Shown here: positions 6,703-15,599 of the stretch, one piece after another
Layout: each line of letters starts with the position of its first letter
How positions within the stretch are numbered: the stretch's first letter is position 1
Assembly: GCF_018613895.1 (NCBI RefSeq)
Contig: NZ_JAGGPH010000011.1
Coordinates: 205,934 to 269,933 of the forward strand
DNA length: 64,000 nt
Reading direction: 5' to 3'
DNA from: Curtobacterium sp. ISL-83
GTDB taxonomy: Bacteria; Actinomycetota; Actinomycetes; Actinomycetales; Microbacteriaceae
Position numbers and translations under genes: made by a program
The notes under the pieces: model-generated
Told to the model about the DNA's origin: nothing
What the model saw: the letters and a program-made list of their open reading frames with translations, nothing else
Database searches by the model: none

Positions 6703-9543
6703 ATGCAGCCCAGAGTCACCGCGATCCTCGTCGCCGCCAACGGTGCGGACCACCTCGACCGGACCCTGGACGCCCTCGCGGCCCAGACCCGGCACCCCGA
6801 CGACCTCGTGGTCGTGGACGTCGGCACGACCGACGGATCGACCGCCGAGCTCTCGTTCGGCGGATCCGCGCAGCTCGTCCGCCTGCCCGGTGGTCGGTCG
6901 TTCGGGGACGCGGTGCTCCAGGGGGAGCGGAGCACCCAGCCCGCCGACCCCGACGTGCCCGCCGACGAGTGGCTCTGGATCCTCGGTCACGACAACGCGC
7001 CGGCGCCGACCGCCCTCGAGGCGATGCTCGCCGCCGTCGAGATCGCGCCGTCGGTCGCGGTGGCGGGTCCGAAGCTCGTCGACCCCGACGAGCCCAGCCG
7101 CCTCCGCGCGTTCGGCGAGAGCATGACGCGCGCGGGTCGGTCCATCGCGCTCGTGCAGGACGAACTCGACCAGGGGCAGCACGACCGGCACACGGACGTC
7201 CTCGGCGTCGCGGCCGGCGGCATGCTCGTGCGACGCTCGGTGTGGGTGGAGCTCGGCGGCTTCGACCCGGCGCTGCCGGACGTCGACGCGGCACTCGACT
7301 TCTGCGTCCGGGTCCGGTTGGCGGGGCACCGCGTCGCCGTCGTGCCCGAGGCGCGCGTGACGAGTGCCGGGCCGATCGAGGAGTTCGGCCGCAAGCGCGT
7401 GTCCGAGGGGCGCCGCGTGCGCATGCACCGGCAGGCGCAGCTCCACCGCCGCCTGACGTACGCCTCCGCCGGCACCCTCTGGTTCCACTGGCTCATGCTC
7501 GTGCCGCTCGCCGTGCTCCGCGCGATCGGGCACCTCGTCGCGAAGCACCCGGCCGCGGTGACCGGCGAGCTCGCGGCCGCGTTCGCCGTCGCGTTCGGCG
7601 GTGGTGTCCGTCGCGCGCGGGCCACGCTGGCGCGGAACCGCTCGCTCGGCTGGGCGGCCGTCGAACCGCTGCGGGTGAGCTGGCGACGGGTCCACGAGCA
7701 CCGCACGACCACGCGGGACGTCGAGCTCGCCCGGGTCGAGGACGCCCCGATCGCCCGCGCCTCGTTCCTGAGCAACGGCGGCGTCTGGGTCGTGCTCGGA
7801 GCCGCGGTCCTCAGCGTCGTCAGCCTGTTCCCGCTGTTGGGCTCGCCCGCGCTCACCGGTGGCGGACTCCTGCCGCTCAGCACGGACGTCGGGCGGCTCT
7901 GGCAGAACGTCGGGTACGGCTGGCACTCCCTCGGGACCGGGTTCACCGGACCCTCCGACCCGTTCGCCGCGGTCGTCGCCGTCCTCGGCTCGATCACCTT
8001 CTGGTCGCCGTCGACCTCGGTGGTCCTCGTCATGCTCCTGGCGTTCCCCCTGTCCGCCACGGGCGCCTGGTTCGCGGTCCGGAAGGTGACCACGCGCACC
8101 TGGGTGCCGGTCATCGGCGCGGTGCTCTACACGGTCGCACCCGCGCTCGTCGGCGCCGTCACGACCGGGCACCTCGGTGCCGTGATCGCACACGTCCTGC
8201 TGCCGTGGCTGTTCCTGGCCGTCCTGGACGCCCACCGGTCGTGGGCCTGGGCATCCGGAGCCTCGATCCTGTTCGCCGTCGTCGCGGCCGCGGCGCCGTC
8301 GCTGATCCCGGTCCTGCTCGTCGCCTGGCTAGTCGCACTCGTCGTCGGCTGGCGTCGGGCGCACCGTCGGGTGTTCATCCCGGTACCTGCCGCCGTGCTG
8401 TTCCTGCCGCTCGTCCTGGCCCAGGTGGCCAGGGGCAACGTGCTCGCGGTGTTCGCCGACCCCGGGGTGCCGAGCGCGACCCGTGCGCCGTCGGCACTGC
8501 AGCTCGCGATGGGGCAGCCCCTGCCCGACTGGAGCGGCTGGCTGCCGGCGATATCGACGCTCGCGGTCGTCGTGACCGTGCTCCCCGTCCTGATGGCGGT
8601 GCTCGCGCTGCCGGTCGCCGCCGCCGCGATCGGCGCGATGCTCGGGCACCGATGGGCCGTCGCGGGCGCGGTGCTCGTCCTCGCGCTCCTCGGGTACGCC
8701 ACTGCGTTCGCCGCCACGCACCTCACCGTCACCGGGGTCGGTTCGACGACGACGATCGTCTGGCCCGGGAGCGCGCTGAGCGTGTACTGGCTCGCGGTCG
8801 TCGCCGCAGCGTGCATCGGGCTCGACGTCCTGCCGAAGGCCGCCCCCGTCGCCGGTCTCGTCGCGACGGTCCTCGCGGCCGTCGCCGTCGCACCGGCCTT
8901 CGCCGCGTTCTACCTGCACACGGCGGTCATCCAACCGACGAGCGGGCGGGTGCTCAGCGCGTACGTGAACGCCGAAGCGCAGGCCAACCCGGACGTCGGC
9001 ACGCTGGTCGTCGACCCGCAGGACGACGGGTCGCTCGCGGTGTCCCTCGAGCGCGGCCAGGGCTCGACGCTGGACGACCAGTCCACGCTGGACGCCACCG
9101 CGCTGACGCTCAGCCGGTCCGGCGCCCGCCTGGCCACCCTCGCCGGCAACCTGGCGAGCCGGAGCGGGTACGACCCTCGACCGGCGCTGCGGGAGCTCGG
9201 CATCAGCTTCATCCTGCTCGACGACGCCGATGGCCGGAACGGTGACGCGCAGGCGGTGCACGACCGCGCGGCCGGAGCGATCGGCCAGAACGCCCTGTTC
9301 ACGAGCATCGGTGAGACGACCAACGGTCAGCTGTTCCACTACGACGGCACGGTCGACCGCACCACGACCGGCTCGGCCGCGGCCACGGCCACGCACGTCC
9401 TGTACCTCGTCGTCCTCGGCATCGTGTTCGGCGCGGCGGCCCTGCTCGCCGTGCCGACCGCACCGCGACGGCGCCGCGCCACCTCGAACGTCCTCGAGGC
9501 CGAGGAACCCGCCACCACCTTCGACGAGGAGCGCGACGAATGA
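6703..9543 (+). CDS. Glycosyltransferase family 2 fused to a large membrane region
   Basis: About 946 residues. Residues 1-230 form a GT-A domain: VTAILVAANGADHLDRTL at the N-terminus, the VVDVGTTDGST strand near 37-47, LGHDNAP near 94-100 in the place of the acidic metal-binding motif, and VAAGGMLVRRSVW later. The rest holds about a dozen hydrophobic segments and an extracytoplasmic stretch of roughly 150 residues (about 750-890) before the last membrane segment. It likely transfers a sugar from a nucleotide or lipid donor to an envelope acceptor. The ATG at 6703 is preferred over GTG 6691, which sits in the putative -10. The stop overlaps the next gene by ATGA, so the two are co-translated. 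Confidence 0.8.
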   Translation: MQPRVTAILVAANGADHLDRTLDALAAQTRHPDDLVVVDVGTTDGSTAELSFGGSAQLVRLPGGRSFGDAVLQGERSTQPADPDVPADEWLWILGHDNAPAPTALEAMLAAVEIAPSVAVAGPKLVDPDEPSRLRAFGESMTRAGRSIALVQDELDQGQHDRHTDVLGVAAGGMLVRRSVWVELGGFDPALPDVDAALDFCVRVRLAGHRVAVVPEARVTSAGPIEEFGRKRVSEGRRVRMHRQAQLHRRLTYASAGTLWFHWLMLVPLAVLRAIGHLVAKHPAAVTGELAAAFAVAFGGGVRRARATLARNRSLGWAAVEPLRVSWRRVHEHRTTTRDVELARVEDAPIARASFLSNGGVWVVLGAAVLSVVSLFPLLGSPALTGGGLLPLSTDVGRLWQNVGYGWHSLGTGFTGPSDPFAAVVAVLGSITFWSPSTSVVLVMLLAFPLSATGAWFAVRKVTTRTWVPVIGAVLYTVAPALVGAVTTGHLGAVIAHVLLPWLFLAVLDAHRSWAWASGASILFAVVAAAAPSLIPVLLVAWLVALVVGWRRAHRRVFIPVPAAVLFLPLVLAQVARGNVLAVFADPGVPSATRAPSALQLAMGQPLPDWSGWLPAISTLAVVVTVLPVLMAVLALPVAAAAIGAMLGHRWAVAGAVLVLALLGYATAFAATHLTVTGVGSTTTIVWPGSALSVYWLAVVAAACIGLDVLPKAAPVAGLVATVLAAVAVAPAFAAFYLHTAVIQPTSGRVLSAYVNAEAQANPDVGTLVVDPQDDGSLAVSLERGQGSTLDDQSTLDATALTLSRSGARLATLAGNLASRSGYDPRPALRELGISFILLDDADGRNGDAQAVHDRAAGAIGQNALFTSIGETTNGQLFHYDGTVDRTTTGSAAATATHVLYLVVLGIVFGAAALLAVPTAPRRRRATSNVLEAEEPATTFDEERDE

Positions 9544-10940
9544 GCACGCCTGGGTCCGTCCGCCGCTGGCTCGTCCGCGGGACCGCGACCGCCGTCGCCG
9601 TCGTCGTCGCCGCCGGCACCATCACCGCGGCGCACGCGATCGGCACCACGAGCGAACCGGGCCGTCCCGCCGGTCGCACCGTCACGCCCGTGGCCGCCGA
9701 CGCCGAGCGGGTCTGCGCGGGCAGCGCCCTGCGGCTCTCCGACGACGCGGGCAACGACGCCACGAAGGCGAGCGCGGTCGGCAGCCCGACGGTCGCCACC
9801 GCGACCACCGGGTCCACGGTCGAACGGACCTCGCTTGACCCGTCGAGCACCGGCGGGAGCAACCCGCGCCTCCTGACCGCACCGGCCGGCCGGACGACCC
9901 CGCAGGTCGCCGGCAGCAGCTACCAGAGCGTCTCGAGCGGTGACCTGGTCGGTGCGGGCGCGGCCTCGTGCGACGACCCGTCCCAGTCCACGTGGCTGGT
10001 CGGCGGCTCGACGGAGACCGGCCGCACGAGCCTCATCACGCTGTCGAACCCGACCGACGTGAACGCCACCGTCGACCTGTCCGTGTACGACGCGAACGGC
10101 ATCGTGAGCGCCCCGGGGACGGCCGGCATCGTCGTGGCCCCGAACACGCAGAAGGTCGTCCCCCTGTCGGGCTTCGTCTCGAACCAGGGCTCCACGGTCG
10201 TGCACGTCGTGTCCTCCGGCGGCCAGATCGTCGCGCACATGCAGGAGACCGTCGTCCGCACGCTGACGCCCGGCGGGTTCGACATCGTGTCCGGGAGCGC
10301 TGCTCCGTCGCGGACGCAGATCGTCCCCGGCGTCGTGCTGCAGGGCGCGGAGCAGACGCAGCGGGGCGGCGACACCGCCGACGCCGTGCCGATCGTCCGG
10401 CTCTTCGTGCCGGGCGCGACGGCGGCCCGGGTCACGCTCGGCATCACCACCTCGGACGGCGGCGGGTCCACCGTGAACGCCACGGCGGAGGCCGGTGTGG
10501 TCACGGACGTCGCGCTCGACGACTTCCCGGACGGCCGCTACTCGTTCACGGTGACCTCGACCCAGCCGATCGTCGCCGGGGTGCGCACCACGGCACCCAC
10601 CGATGCCGGGCAGAGCGACCTCGGCTGGTTCGCGTCGGCCGAACCGCTCGGCCGCAGCGCGATCACGGCGCTCGCGCCGGGAGAGAACCAGCGCCTGACG
10701 CTCGTGAACCCGACCCGGTCGGACGCGCAGGTCACGATCCGTTCGGGCGACGAGCAGCAGCGGGTGTCCGTGGTCTCGGGCGGGACGAACACGCTCATCG
10801 TGCCGACGGCGAAGCAGCTCGTGCTGACCGGGACCGACGGCCTGGTCGCCGGGGTCACCTACATGGGCGGCGACGGGATCGCCGGGTTCCCAGTGCGAGC
10901 CGCGACCGAGGTCTCGACACCGGTGCGCGTCTACCCCTGA
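9540..10940 (+). CDS. DUF5719-type exported protein
   Basis: A 466-residue protein with a basic N-terminus and one hydrophobic segment (about residues 14-33, ending in AHA), a signal peptide or anchor. The remainder is rich in Thr, Ser, Val and Gly with repeated beta-sandwich-like blocks (SLITLSNPTDVNATVDLSVYD, then a later LTLVNPTRSDAQVTI). In actinobacteria this family (DUF5719) follows the large membrane glycosyltransferase, as here, where the ATGA overlap shows coupling. A role in the envelope complex of that glycosyltransferase is inferred; no catalytic motif is visible. Confidence 0.75.
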   Translation: MSTPGSVRRWLVRGTATAVAVVVAAGTITAAHAIGTTSEPGRPAGRTVTPVAADAERVCAGSALRLSDDAGNDATKASAVGSPTVATATTGSTVERTSLDPSSTGGSNPRLLTAPAGRTTPQVAGSSYQSVSSGDLVGAGAASCDDPSQSTWLVGGSTETGRTSLITLSNPTDVNATVDLSVYDANGIVSAPGTAGIVVAPNTQKVVPLSGFVSNQGSTVVHVVSSGGQIVAHMQETVVRTLTPGGFDIVSGSAAPSRTQIVPGVVLQGAEQTQRGGDTADAVPIVRLFVPGATAARVTLGITTSDGGGSTVNATAEAGVVTDVALDDFPDGRYSFTVTSTQPIVAGVRTTAPTDAGQSDLGWFASAEPLGRSAITALAPGENQRLTLVNPTRSDAQVTIRSGDEQQRVSVVSGGTNTLIVPTAKQLVLTGTDGLVAGVTYMGGDGIAGFPVRAATEVSTPVRVYP

Positions 10941-10988
10941 GCGCCGCCGCGCCCCGCGTCCGGGCTACGAGCCAGGAACCCGATGTCG

Positions 10989-11003
10989 CCCGCGTGGCGC
11001 GGG
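10989..11003. terminator. Small hairpin between convergent genes
   Basis: CCCGCG-TGG-CGCGGG lies between the convergent DUF5719 gene and the metallopeptidase-like gene. The stem is only 6 bp and there is no T-tract, so it is weak evidence for a bidirectional terminator. Confidence 0.3.
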
Positions 11004-11022
11004 TCAGTCTGATCGGTTCGGG

Positions 11023-11463
11023 TCACCAGTGCCGGTAGCGGTCCGGTGCGAGGTCCCAGGGGTCCTTGTCGATGAGCTCCCCGACGGCCCGGAACACCGC
11101 GGTCTCGATGATGATCCGACGGTCGGCGTCGTCCTTCTCCGGGCTCCGGTTCACGCGCTCGACCGGGATCCGGAAGAGGGTCACGCGACGGCCCTCGTGG
11201 TCGACGCGCCACCGCGGCAGTTCGTCCGGCTGGGAGGCGTCCGTCGGCATGTCCGCGACCTGGAAGACCACACCGTGGAGCTCCTCCGGCCAGAGCTGCA
11301 GCAGGTAGTGCGCGGTGTCGCCGACGGTCCGGTCGAAGGCCTCGGCCCGGGTGATCACGGGGGCGAGGTCCGGTCCGGTGACGCTCGACCGGCCACCCCG
11401 GCCGTGCCGGGACCGACCCCGACCGCGGTCGACGGGCGTGACGAGTCGGGGCTTGCGGCGCAT
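11023..11463 (-). CDS. Metallopeptidase-family (minimal zincin-like) protein lacking HExxH
   Basis: About 146 residues, similar in placement and shape to the actinobacterial proteins annotated as metallopeptidase family (Rv3259 position in mycobacteria, as I recall). The conserved parts are the PEELHGVVFQVADMP strand region and the FRIPVERV block. In active minimal zincins a HExxH helix would occupy the segment that here reads IIIETAVFRAVGELIDKDP, so no zinc site is visible and the protein is probably not a peptidase. The ATG at 11463 has a TACGAT -10 exactly 6 nt upstream; the longer frame has no such support. Divergent from the DUF3499 gene. Confidence 0.75.
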   Translation of the reverse strand: MRRKPRLVTPVDRGRGRSRHGRGGRSSVTGPDLAPVITRAEAFDRTVGDTAHYLLQLWPEELHGVVFQVADMPTDASQPDELPRWRVDHEGRRVTLFRIPVERVNRSPEKDDADRRIIIETAVFRAVGELIDKDPWDLAPDRYRHW

Positions 11464-11469
11464 CCCCAC

Positions 11470-11475
11470 ATCGTA
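11470..11475 (-). promoter_or_regulatory. -10 hexamer TACGAT of the metallopeptidase-like gene
   Basis: TACGAT on the minus strand ends 6 nt before the ATG at 11463, a leaderless arrangement. It is about 30 bp from the oppositely directed TAGGGT of the DUF3499 gene, so the two promoters overlap. Confidence 0.5.
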
Positions 11476-11505
11476 CGCGCGCGGGCCCTGCCGCACGGCG
11501 GCCGG

Positions 11506-11511
11506 TAGGGT
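11506..11511 (+). promoter_or_regulatory. -10 hexamer TAGGGT of the DUF3499 gene
   Basis: TAGGGT lies 10 nt upstream of the ATG at 11522, in the short divergent region shared with the metallopeptidase-like gene. Confidence 0.4.
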
Positions 11512-11521
11512 CGACAGCGGT

Positions 11522-11737
11522 ATGGACGTACGGATCTGCAGCAAGGTCGCGTGTGGCGCGAGCGCTGGGGCGACCCTGACGTACGACTACGCCGACTCGA
11601 TGGTCGTGATCGGACCGCTGTCGACCCGCGTCGAGCCGCACGGGTACGACCTCTGTGGTCGGCACGCGGCCTCCCTGCGGGTGCCCCGCGGGTGGCAGAT
11701 CGTCCGGCGGGAGCGCCTGCCGCGCGACGCGTCCTGA
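11522..11737 (+). CDS. DUF3499 family protein
   Basis: A 71-residue protein starting MDVRICSKVACGASAGATL and containing YDLCGRHAASLRVPRGW. The pairs of cysteines (6, 11, 45) and nearby histidine suggest a small metal- or disulfide-stabilised fold. DUF3499 (Rv3258c in mycobacteria, from memory) neighbours the metallopeptidase-like gene in most actinobacteria, as here. Function unknown. The ATG at 11522 is chosen because the conserved CSKVACG start begins there; the longer upstream frame is a shadow. Confidence 0.8.
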   Translation: MDVRICSKVACGASAGATLTYDYADSMVVIGPLSTRVEPHGYDLCGRHAASLRVPRGWQIVRRERLPRDAS

Positions 11738-12038
11738 CGGACGAGCGCCTGCGGCGTGCGGCCGGGAGGCGCGACCCGCGTGAGCAGGTCGACCTGCGTC
11801 CTCCGTGCGGTCGGCTTCGTCCGACCGTGCTCGCCTGGTGCGCGCCCTGGCCCGCCGCCTGGCCCGCCGCCTGGTCGGCTCGCCTGGTCTTGCCGGCACG
11901 CGTCACCCGGACGACCGTCCTGCCGACGCGACGGACCCCGCTGAGGTGATCCGTGCCTCCAGGCCGGTCGCCCCGAGCGGTGCGGTACCGCGCCATCGCG
12001 CACAGGGCCCAGCGGTGTGCGCGTGGGAGACTGGGTGC
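11738..12038. other. 301-bp intergenic region bounded by inverted GGAGGC boxes
   Basis: No gene seen. A box CGGCCGGGAGGCGCG (11759-11773) and its near-inverse CGTGCCTCCAGGCCGG (11952-11967) bound most of the gap. Between them is a GCCTGGCCCGC-type short repeat (about 11845-11880). The right part must carry the ahcY promoter. Confidence 0.5.
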
Positions 12039-13517
12039 ATGCCCAGCGAAACCCAGACCGCCGTCCCGTTCCGCGTCGCCGACCTCTCCCTGGCCGAGGC
12101 CGGTCGCCACCAGATCCGCCTCGCCGAGAACGAGATGCCGGGTCTGATGTCCCTGCGCGAGGAGTTCGGCGCCTCGCAGCCGCTCGCCGGTGCCCGCATC
12201 GCCGGCTCGCTCCACATGACGGTGCAGACCGCCGTCCTGATCGAGACGCTCGTCGCGCTCGGCGCGCAGGTGCGCTGGGCGAGCTGCAACATCTTCTCGA
12301 CGCAGGACGAAGCCGCCGCCGCCGTCGCCGTCGGCCCGACCGGCACCCCGGACGCCCCCGCCGGTGTCCCGGTGTTCGCGTGGAAGGGCGAGACGCTCGA
12401 GGAGTACTGGTGGTGCACGAGCCGCATCTTCGACTGGAGCGCCGAAGCCGCCGAGGCCGGAGCCGACTGGGCGGGCCCGAACCTCATCCTGGACGACGGC
12501 GGTGACGCCACGATGCTCGTGCACACCGGCGCCGACGCCGAGGCCGCCGGGGTCGCTCCGGTCGCCGACGCCGACGCGAGCGCCGAGTGGAAGATCGTGC
12601 TGGCGACCGTCGCCGCCTCGCTCGAGGAGTCCACGGACCGCTGGACCCGCATCGCCGCGGAGATCCAGGGCGTGACGGAGGAGACCACGACCGGTGTCCA
12701 CCGCCTGTACGAGCTGGCGCGGAACGGCGAGCTGAAGTTCCCCGCGATCAACGTCAACGACTCCGTCACGAAGTCGAAGTTCGACAACAAGTACGGCATC
12801 CGGCACTCGCTGCCCGACGGACTGAACCGTGCGACCGACGTCCTGATCGGCGGCAAGGTCGCGTTCGTCGTCGGGTACGGCGACGTCGGCAAGGGCGCCG
12901 CCGAGGCGCTCCGCGGGCAGGGTGCGCGCGTCATCGTGTCCGAGGTCGACCCGATCTGCGCGCTGCAGGCCGCGATGGACGGCTACCAGGTCGCGCGGCT
13001 GGCGGACGTCGCGGGCATCGTCGACATCGTGGTCACCTGCACGGGCAACCTCGGGGTCGTGGGCGTCGACGAGATGCTCGCCCTGAAGCACCTGGCGATC
13101 GTCGCGAACGTCGGCCACTTCGACAACGAGATCGACATGGCCGGGCTGGAGGCCCTGCCGGGCGTCGAGAAGGTCGAGATCAAGCCGCAGGTGCACGAGT
13201 GGCGGCTCCCGACCGGGCGCTCGATCCTGGTGCTGTCCGAGGGCCGACTGATGAACCTCGGCAACGCCACCGGGCACCCGTCGTTCGTGATGAGCAACTC
13301 GTTCACGAACCAGGTGCTCGCGCAGATCGAGCTCCACACCCGCCGCGAGGAGTACCCGACGGGCGTGTACGTGCTCCCCAAGCACCTCGATGAGAAGGTG
13401 GCGCGGCTGCACCTCGACGCGTTGGGCGTGCAGTTGACGGCGCTCCGGCCGGAGCAGGCCGCCTACATCGGTGTCGCGGTCGAGGGGCCGTACAAGCCCG
13501 AGCACTACCGGTACTGA
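12039..13517 (+). CDS. ahcY: Adenosylhomocysteinase
   Basis: A 492-residue S-adenosyl-L-homocysteine hydrolase, which splits SAH to homocysteine and adenosine in the methyl cycle. The N-terminal substrate domain has [20 protein letters not shown] and [19 protein letters not shown]; the catalytic and NAD regions include [16 protein letters not shown] and GYGDVGKG near residue 279. The C-terminus ends [10 protein letters not shown] as in the family (Lys and Tyr contact NAD of the neighbouring subunit). The start MPSETQTAV at 12039 is preceded by GAGACT 6 nt upstream. Position between the DUF3499 gene and mtrAB follows mycobacterial sahH. Confidence 0.95.
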   Translation: MPSETQTAVPFRVADLSLAEAGRHQIRLAENEMPGLMSLREEFGASQPLAGARIAGSLHMTVQTAVLIETLVALGAQVRWASCNIFSTQDEAAAAVAVGPTGTPDAPAGVPVFAWKGETLEEYWWCTSRIFDWSAEAAEAGADWAGPNLILDDGGDATMLVHTGADAEAAGVAPVADADASAEWKIVLATVAASLEESTDRWTRIAAEIQGVTEETTTGVHRLYELARNGELKFPAINVNDSVTKSKFDNKYGIRHSLPDGLNRATDVLIGGKVAFVVGYGDVGKGAAEALRGQGARVIVSEVDPICALQAAMDGYQVARLADVAGIVDIVVTCTGNLGVVGVDEMLALKHLAIVANVGHFDNEIDMAGLEALPGVEKVEIKPQVHEWRLPTGRSILVLSEGRLMNLGNATGHPSFVMSNSFTNQVLAQIELHTRREEYPTGVYVLPKHLDEKVARLHLDALGVQLTALRPEQAAYIGVAVEGPYKPEHYRY

Positions 13518-13565
13518 GCGGCGCGGGCCGCGGCCGCGGCGGCGCGCCGGGCGCCGGGCGCCGCA

Positions 13566-13631
13566 TCGAACCGCGATTCCGACATCGAACCAGGCGTGAA
13601 CGCCGGTTCGATGTCGGAAACGTGGTTCGAA
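13566..13631. repeat. Long inverted repeat between ahcY and the RDD gene
   Basis: TTCCGACATCGAACC (13577-13591) and its exact inverse GGTTCGATGTCGGAA (13605-13619) form a perfect 15-bp stem. It extends outward to about 27 bp with few mismatches (TCGAACCGCG/CGTGGTTCGA) and inward through GGCG-TGAA-CGCC with one bulged A. It lies between convergent genes and could be a bidirectional terminator, but there is no T-run and the arms are AT-richer than the region. Confidence 0.7.
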
Positions 13632-13666
13632 CCGTGTCAGCGAACCGCGCCCGCGCGTCGCCAGCG

Positions 13667-14536
13667 TCAGCGGGGGAAGCCCGGAGGCCGCGCCGTCGCC
13701 GTGCGCGCGGCCGCGCCGAGCGTGTCGGCTCGGCTGCGCAGCGCCCGCAGGTCCCGCTCGCGCCGGAGGACGGCGACCCCGGCCAGGAACACCTCGGGCG
13801 GCACCGGCGGCACCGGGTGCGCGTACTCCGCGACGGCCGCCGCGAGGGACCGGGCCGCGCCCTCCCGGAGCTCGGGGCGCAGGTCGGCGGCTCCGCGGAA
13901 GAACGCCCCGAGTCGGTTCTCGAGGCGCTGGGGCAGGCGTGAGACGTCCGCGACCCCGGCCCACGCGGTGAGCTCCGGTGGCAGGTGGACCTCGGGCTCC
14001 CGACGCTTGGGCAGCCGCTCGTGCTGCACGAACGTCCCGGCGAGCAGGTCCCCGAGGCGCCGTGGTCGCGACCCGAACAGCGCGACGAGCAACGCGATCG
14101 AGCCGAGTGACCCCCAGAGCTCGAGCATCCCGACGAGTGCCCGGGCGAACGCGTGCCGGAACGTGATCGAGCCGCCGTCGAGCCGCACGACCCGGGTCCC
14201 GGTGGCGTAGCGGCCCACGCTCTTGCCCCGCGTCACCGTCTCGACCGCGGCGGGAACCAGCACGAGGACGCCGACGAGCATCGCGATGCTCGCCACCGCG
14301 GTCCACGCCGCGTCGCCGGCGTCGGGCAGGAGCCGTGCCGTCCCGATGAGCAGCATCAGGTACAGGGCGATCAGGCACACCCCGTCCAGGAGCGCCGCGG
14401 TCAGCCGGAGTGCGATGCCGGCCGGTTGGACGTCGAGGGCGACGGCCTCACCGACGACGAGCTCGTCGTCGGTGTCGTCGAGCGCGCGGACGAACCGGGC
14501 ATCGGCGAGGTCGCGCGGCACGCGGGTCTTCGGCAT
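13667..14536 (-). CDS. RDD family membrane protein
   Basis: A 289-residue protein with an RDD domain at about residues 35-155: the family Arg/Asp signature appears as GIALRLTAALLDGV, followed by hydrophobic helices and TRGKSVGRYATGTRVVRLDGG. Three or four membrane segments are visible. The last 120 residues are cytoplasmic and Arg/Ala-rich. It is divergent from the SpoIIM-like gene with 37 bp between starts; RDD, SpoIIM, DUF58 and MoxR genes often travel together in actinobacteria. Transport or envelope function is not established. The ATG at 14536 has CAGAAT 6 nt upstream. Confidence 0.8.
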   Translation of the reverse strand: MPKTRVPRDLADARFVRALDDTDDELVVGEAVALDVQPAGIALRLTAALLDGVCLIALYLMLLIGTARLLPDAGDAAWTAVASIAMLVGVLVLVPAAVETVTRGKSVGRYATGTRVVRLDGGSITFRHAFARALVGMLELWGSLGSIALLVALFGSRPRRLGDLLAGTFVQHERLPKRREPEVHLPPELTAWAGVADVSRLPQRLENRLGAFFRGAADLRPELREGAARSLAAAVAEYAHPVPPVPPEVFLAGVAVLRRERDLRALRSRADTLGAAARTATARPPGFPR

Positions 14537-14573
14537 GGGACCATTCTGTCGGACGCGACGACGGGGGAGACGA

Positions 14574-15569
14574 ATGGATCTGGACGCCTACGCCGAGGTG
14601 CACCGTGACCGGTGGCAGGAACTCGACCGCCTCGCGCGGGCACGCCACACCAGCGGCGCCGACGTGGACCGGCTCCTCGCCGGGTACCAGGAGGCCGCGA
14701 CCGACCTCGCGCGCATCCGCGGTGCGGCGGCCCGGACGACGACGGGGGACCGCCTCTCGCTCACCCTGTTCCGCGCGCGGTTGCGCTTCACGGGGACACC
14801 CGTCGATCCGCTCACCGCCGTGGCGACGTTCTTCACGCTCCAGCTGCCGGCCGCGCTCTACCGGATCCGCTGGCTCACGATCTGGGTCGCCGCCGCGACG
14901 GCGGTCGTCGCGGTCGTCGTGGGGGTGTGGATCGCCTCGACCCCGGGTGCGGTCGAGACGTTCGGCACGCCCGCGGCGCTCCGGCGGTACGCGACGCAGG
15001 ACTTCGTCGGCTACTACTCGGCCCACGGGCTCGGAGCGTTCACGGCGCAGGTGTGGACGAACAACGCGTACATCGCGGCGAGCATGGTGGCGTTCGGGAT
15101 CACCGGGCTGTTCGTCCCGTACTCGATCGCACAGAACGCCATCGGGCTCGGGGTCTCCGCGGCGATCATGCACTCGCAGGGTCGACTGGGGGACTTCTTC
15201 CTCTACATCGCCCCGCACGGCCAGCTCGAGCTGTACTCGGTCTTCCTCGCCGGCGCGGCCGGGCTGATGATCTTCTGGTCCTGGGTCGCCCCGGGGTCGC
15301 GGACCCGCGCGCAGGCACTCGCGGAGGACGGCCGCGCGCTCATCACCATCGCGATCGGCCTGACGCTCACCCTGCTGCTGTCCGGGTTGGTCGAGGGCGT
15401 CGTGACGCGGCAATCCTGGCCGTGGCCGGTCAAGATCGCGATCGGGACCGTGGCGCTCGCGTCGGTGCTCGCCTACCAGTGGGTGCTCGGCGGGCGGGCG
15501 CACCGGGCGGGGGAGCGCGGCGACCTGGAGGAGTTCGACCGGGGCGCCACCGCGCTGGTCGCCGACTGA
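14574..15569 (+). CDS. Stage II sporulation protein M-like membrane protein
   Basis: A 331-residue protein of the SpoIIM family. About 100 polar residues (MDLDAYAEVHRDRWQELDRLAR) precede five or six membrane segments, with the family blocks WTNNAYIAASMVAFGITGLFVP and GRLGDFFLYIAPHGQLEL. In sporulating Bacillus SpoIIM works with peptidoglycan hydrolases SpoIID/P; actinobacteria that do not sporulate keep this branch beside MoxR/DUF58/RDD genes, as here. The ATG at 14574 is preceded by GGGGGAGA, a good Shine-Dalgarno. Convergent with the DUF58 gene. Confidence 0.85.
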   Translation: MDLDAYAEVHRDRWQELDRLARARHTSGADVDRLLAGYQEAATDLARIRGAAARTTTGDRLSLTLFRARLRFTGTPVDPLTAVATFFTLQLPAALYRIRWLTIWVAAATAVVAVVVGVWIASTPGAVETFGTPAALRRYATQDFVGYYSAHGLGAFTAQVWTNNAYIAASMVAFGITGLFVPYSIAQNAIGLGVSAAIMHSQGRLGDFFLYIAPHGQLELYSVFLAGAAGLMIFWSWVAPGSRTRAQALAEDGRALITIAIGLTLTLLLSGLVEGVVTRQSWPWPVKIAIGTVALASVLAYQWVLGGRAHRAGERGDLEEFDRGATALVAD

Positions 15570-15599
15570 CGGCCAGCGCTGGCCGCCCGGGCAGGGGCG

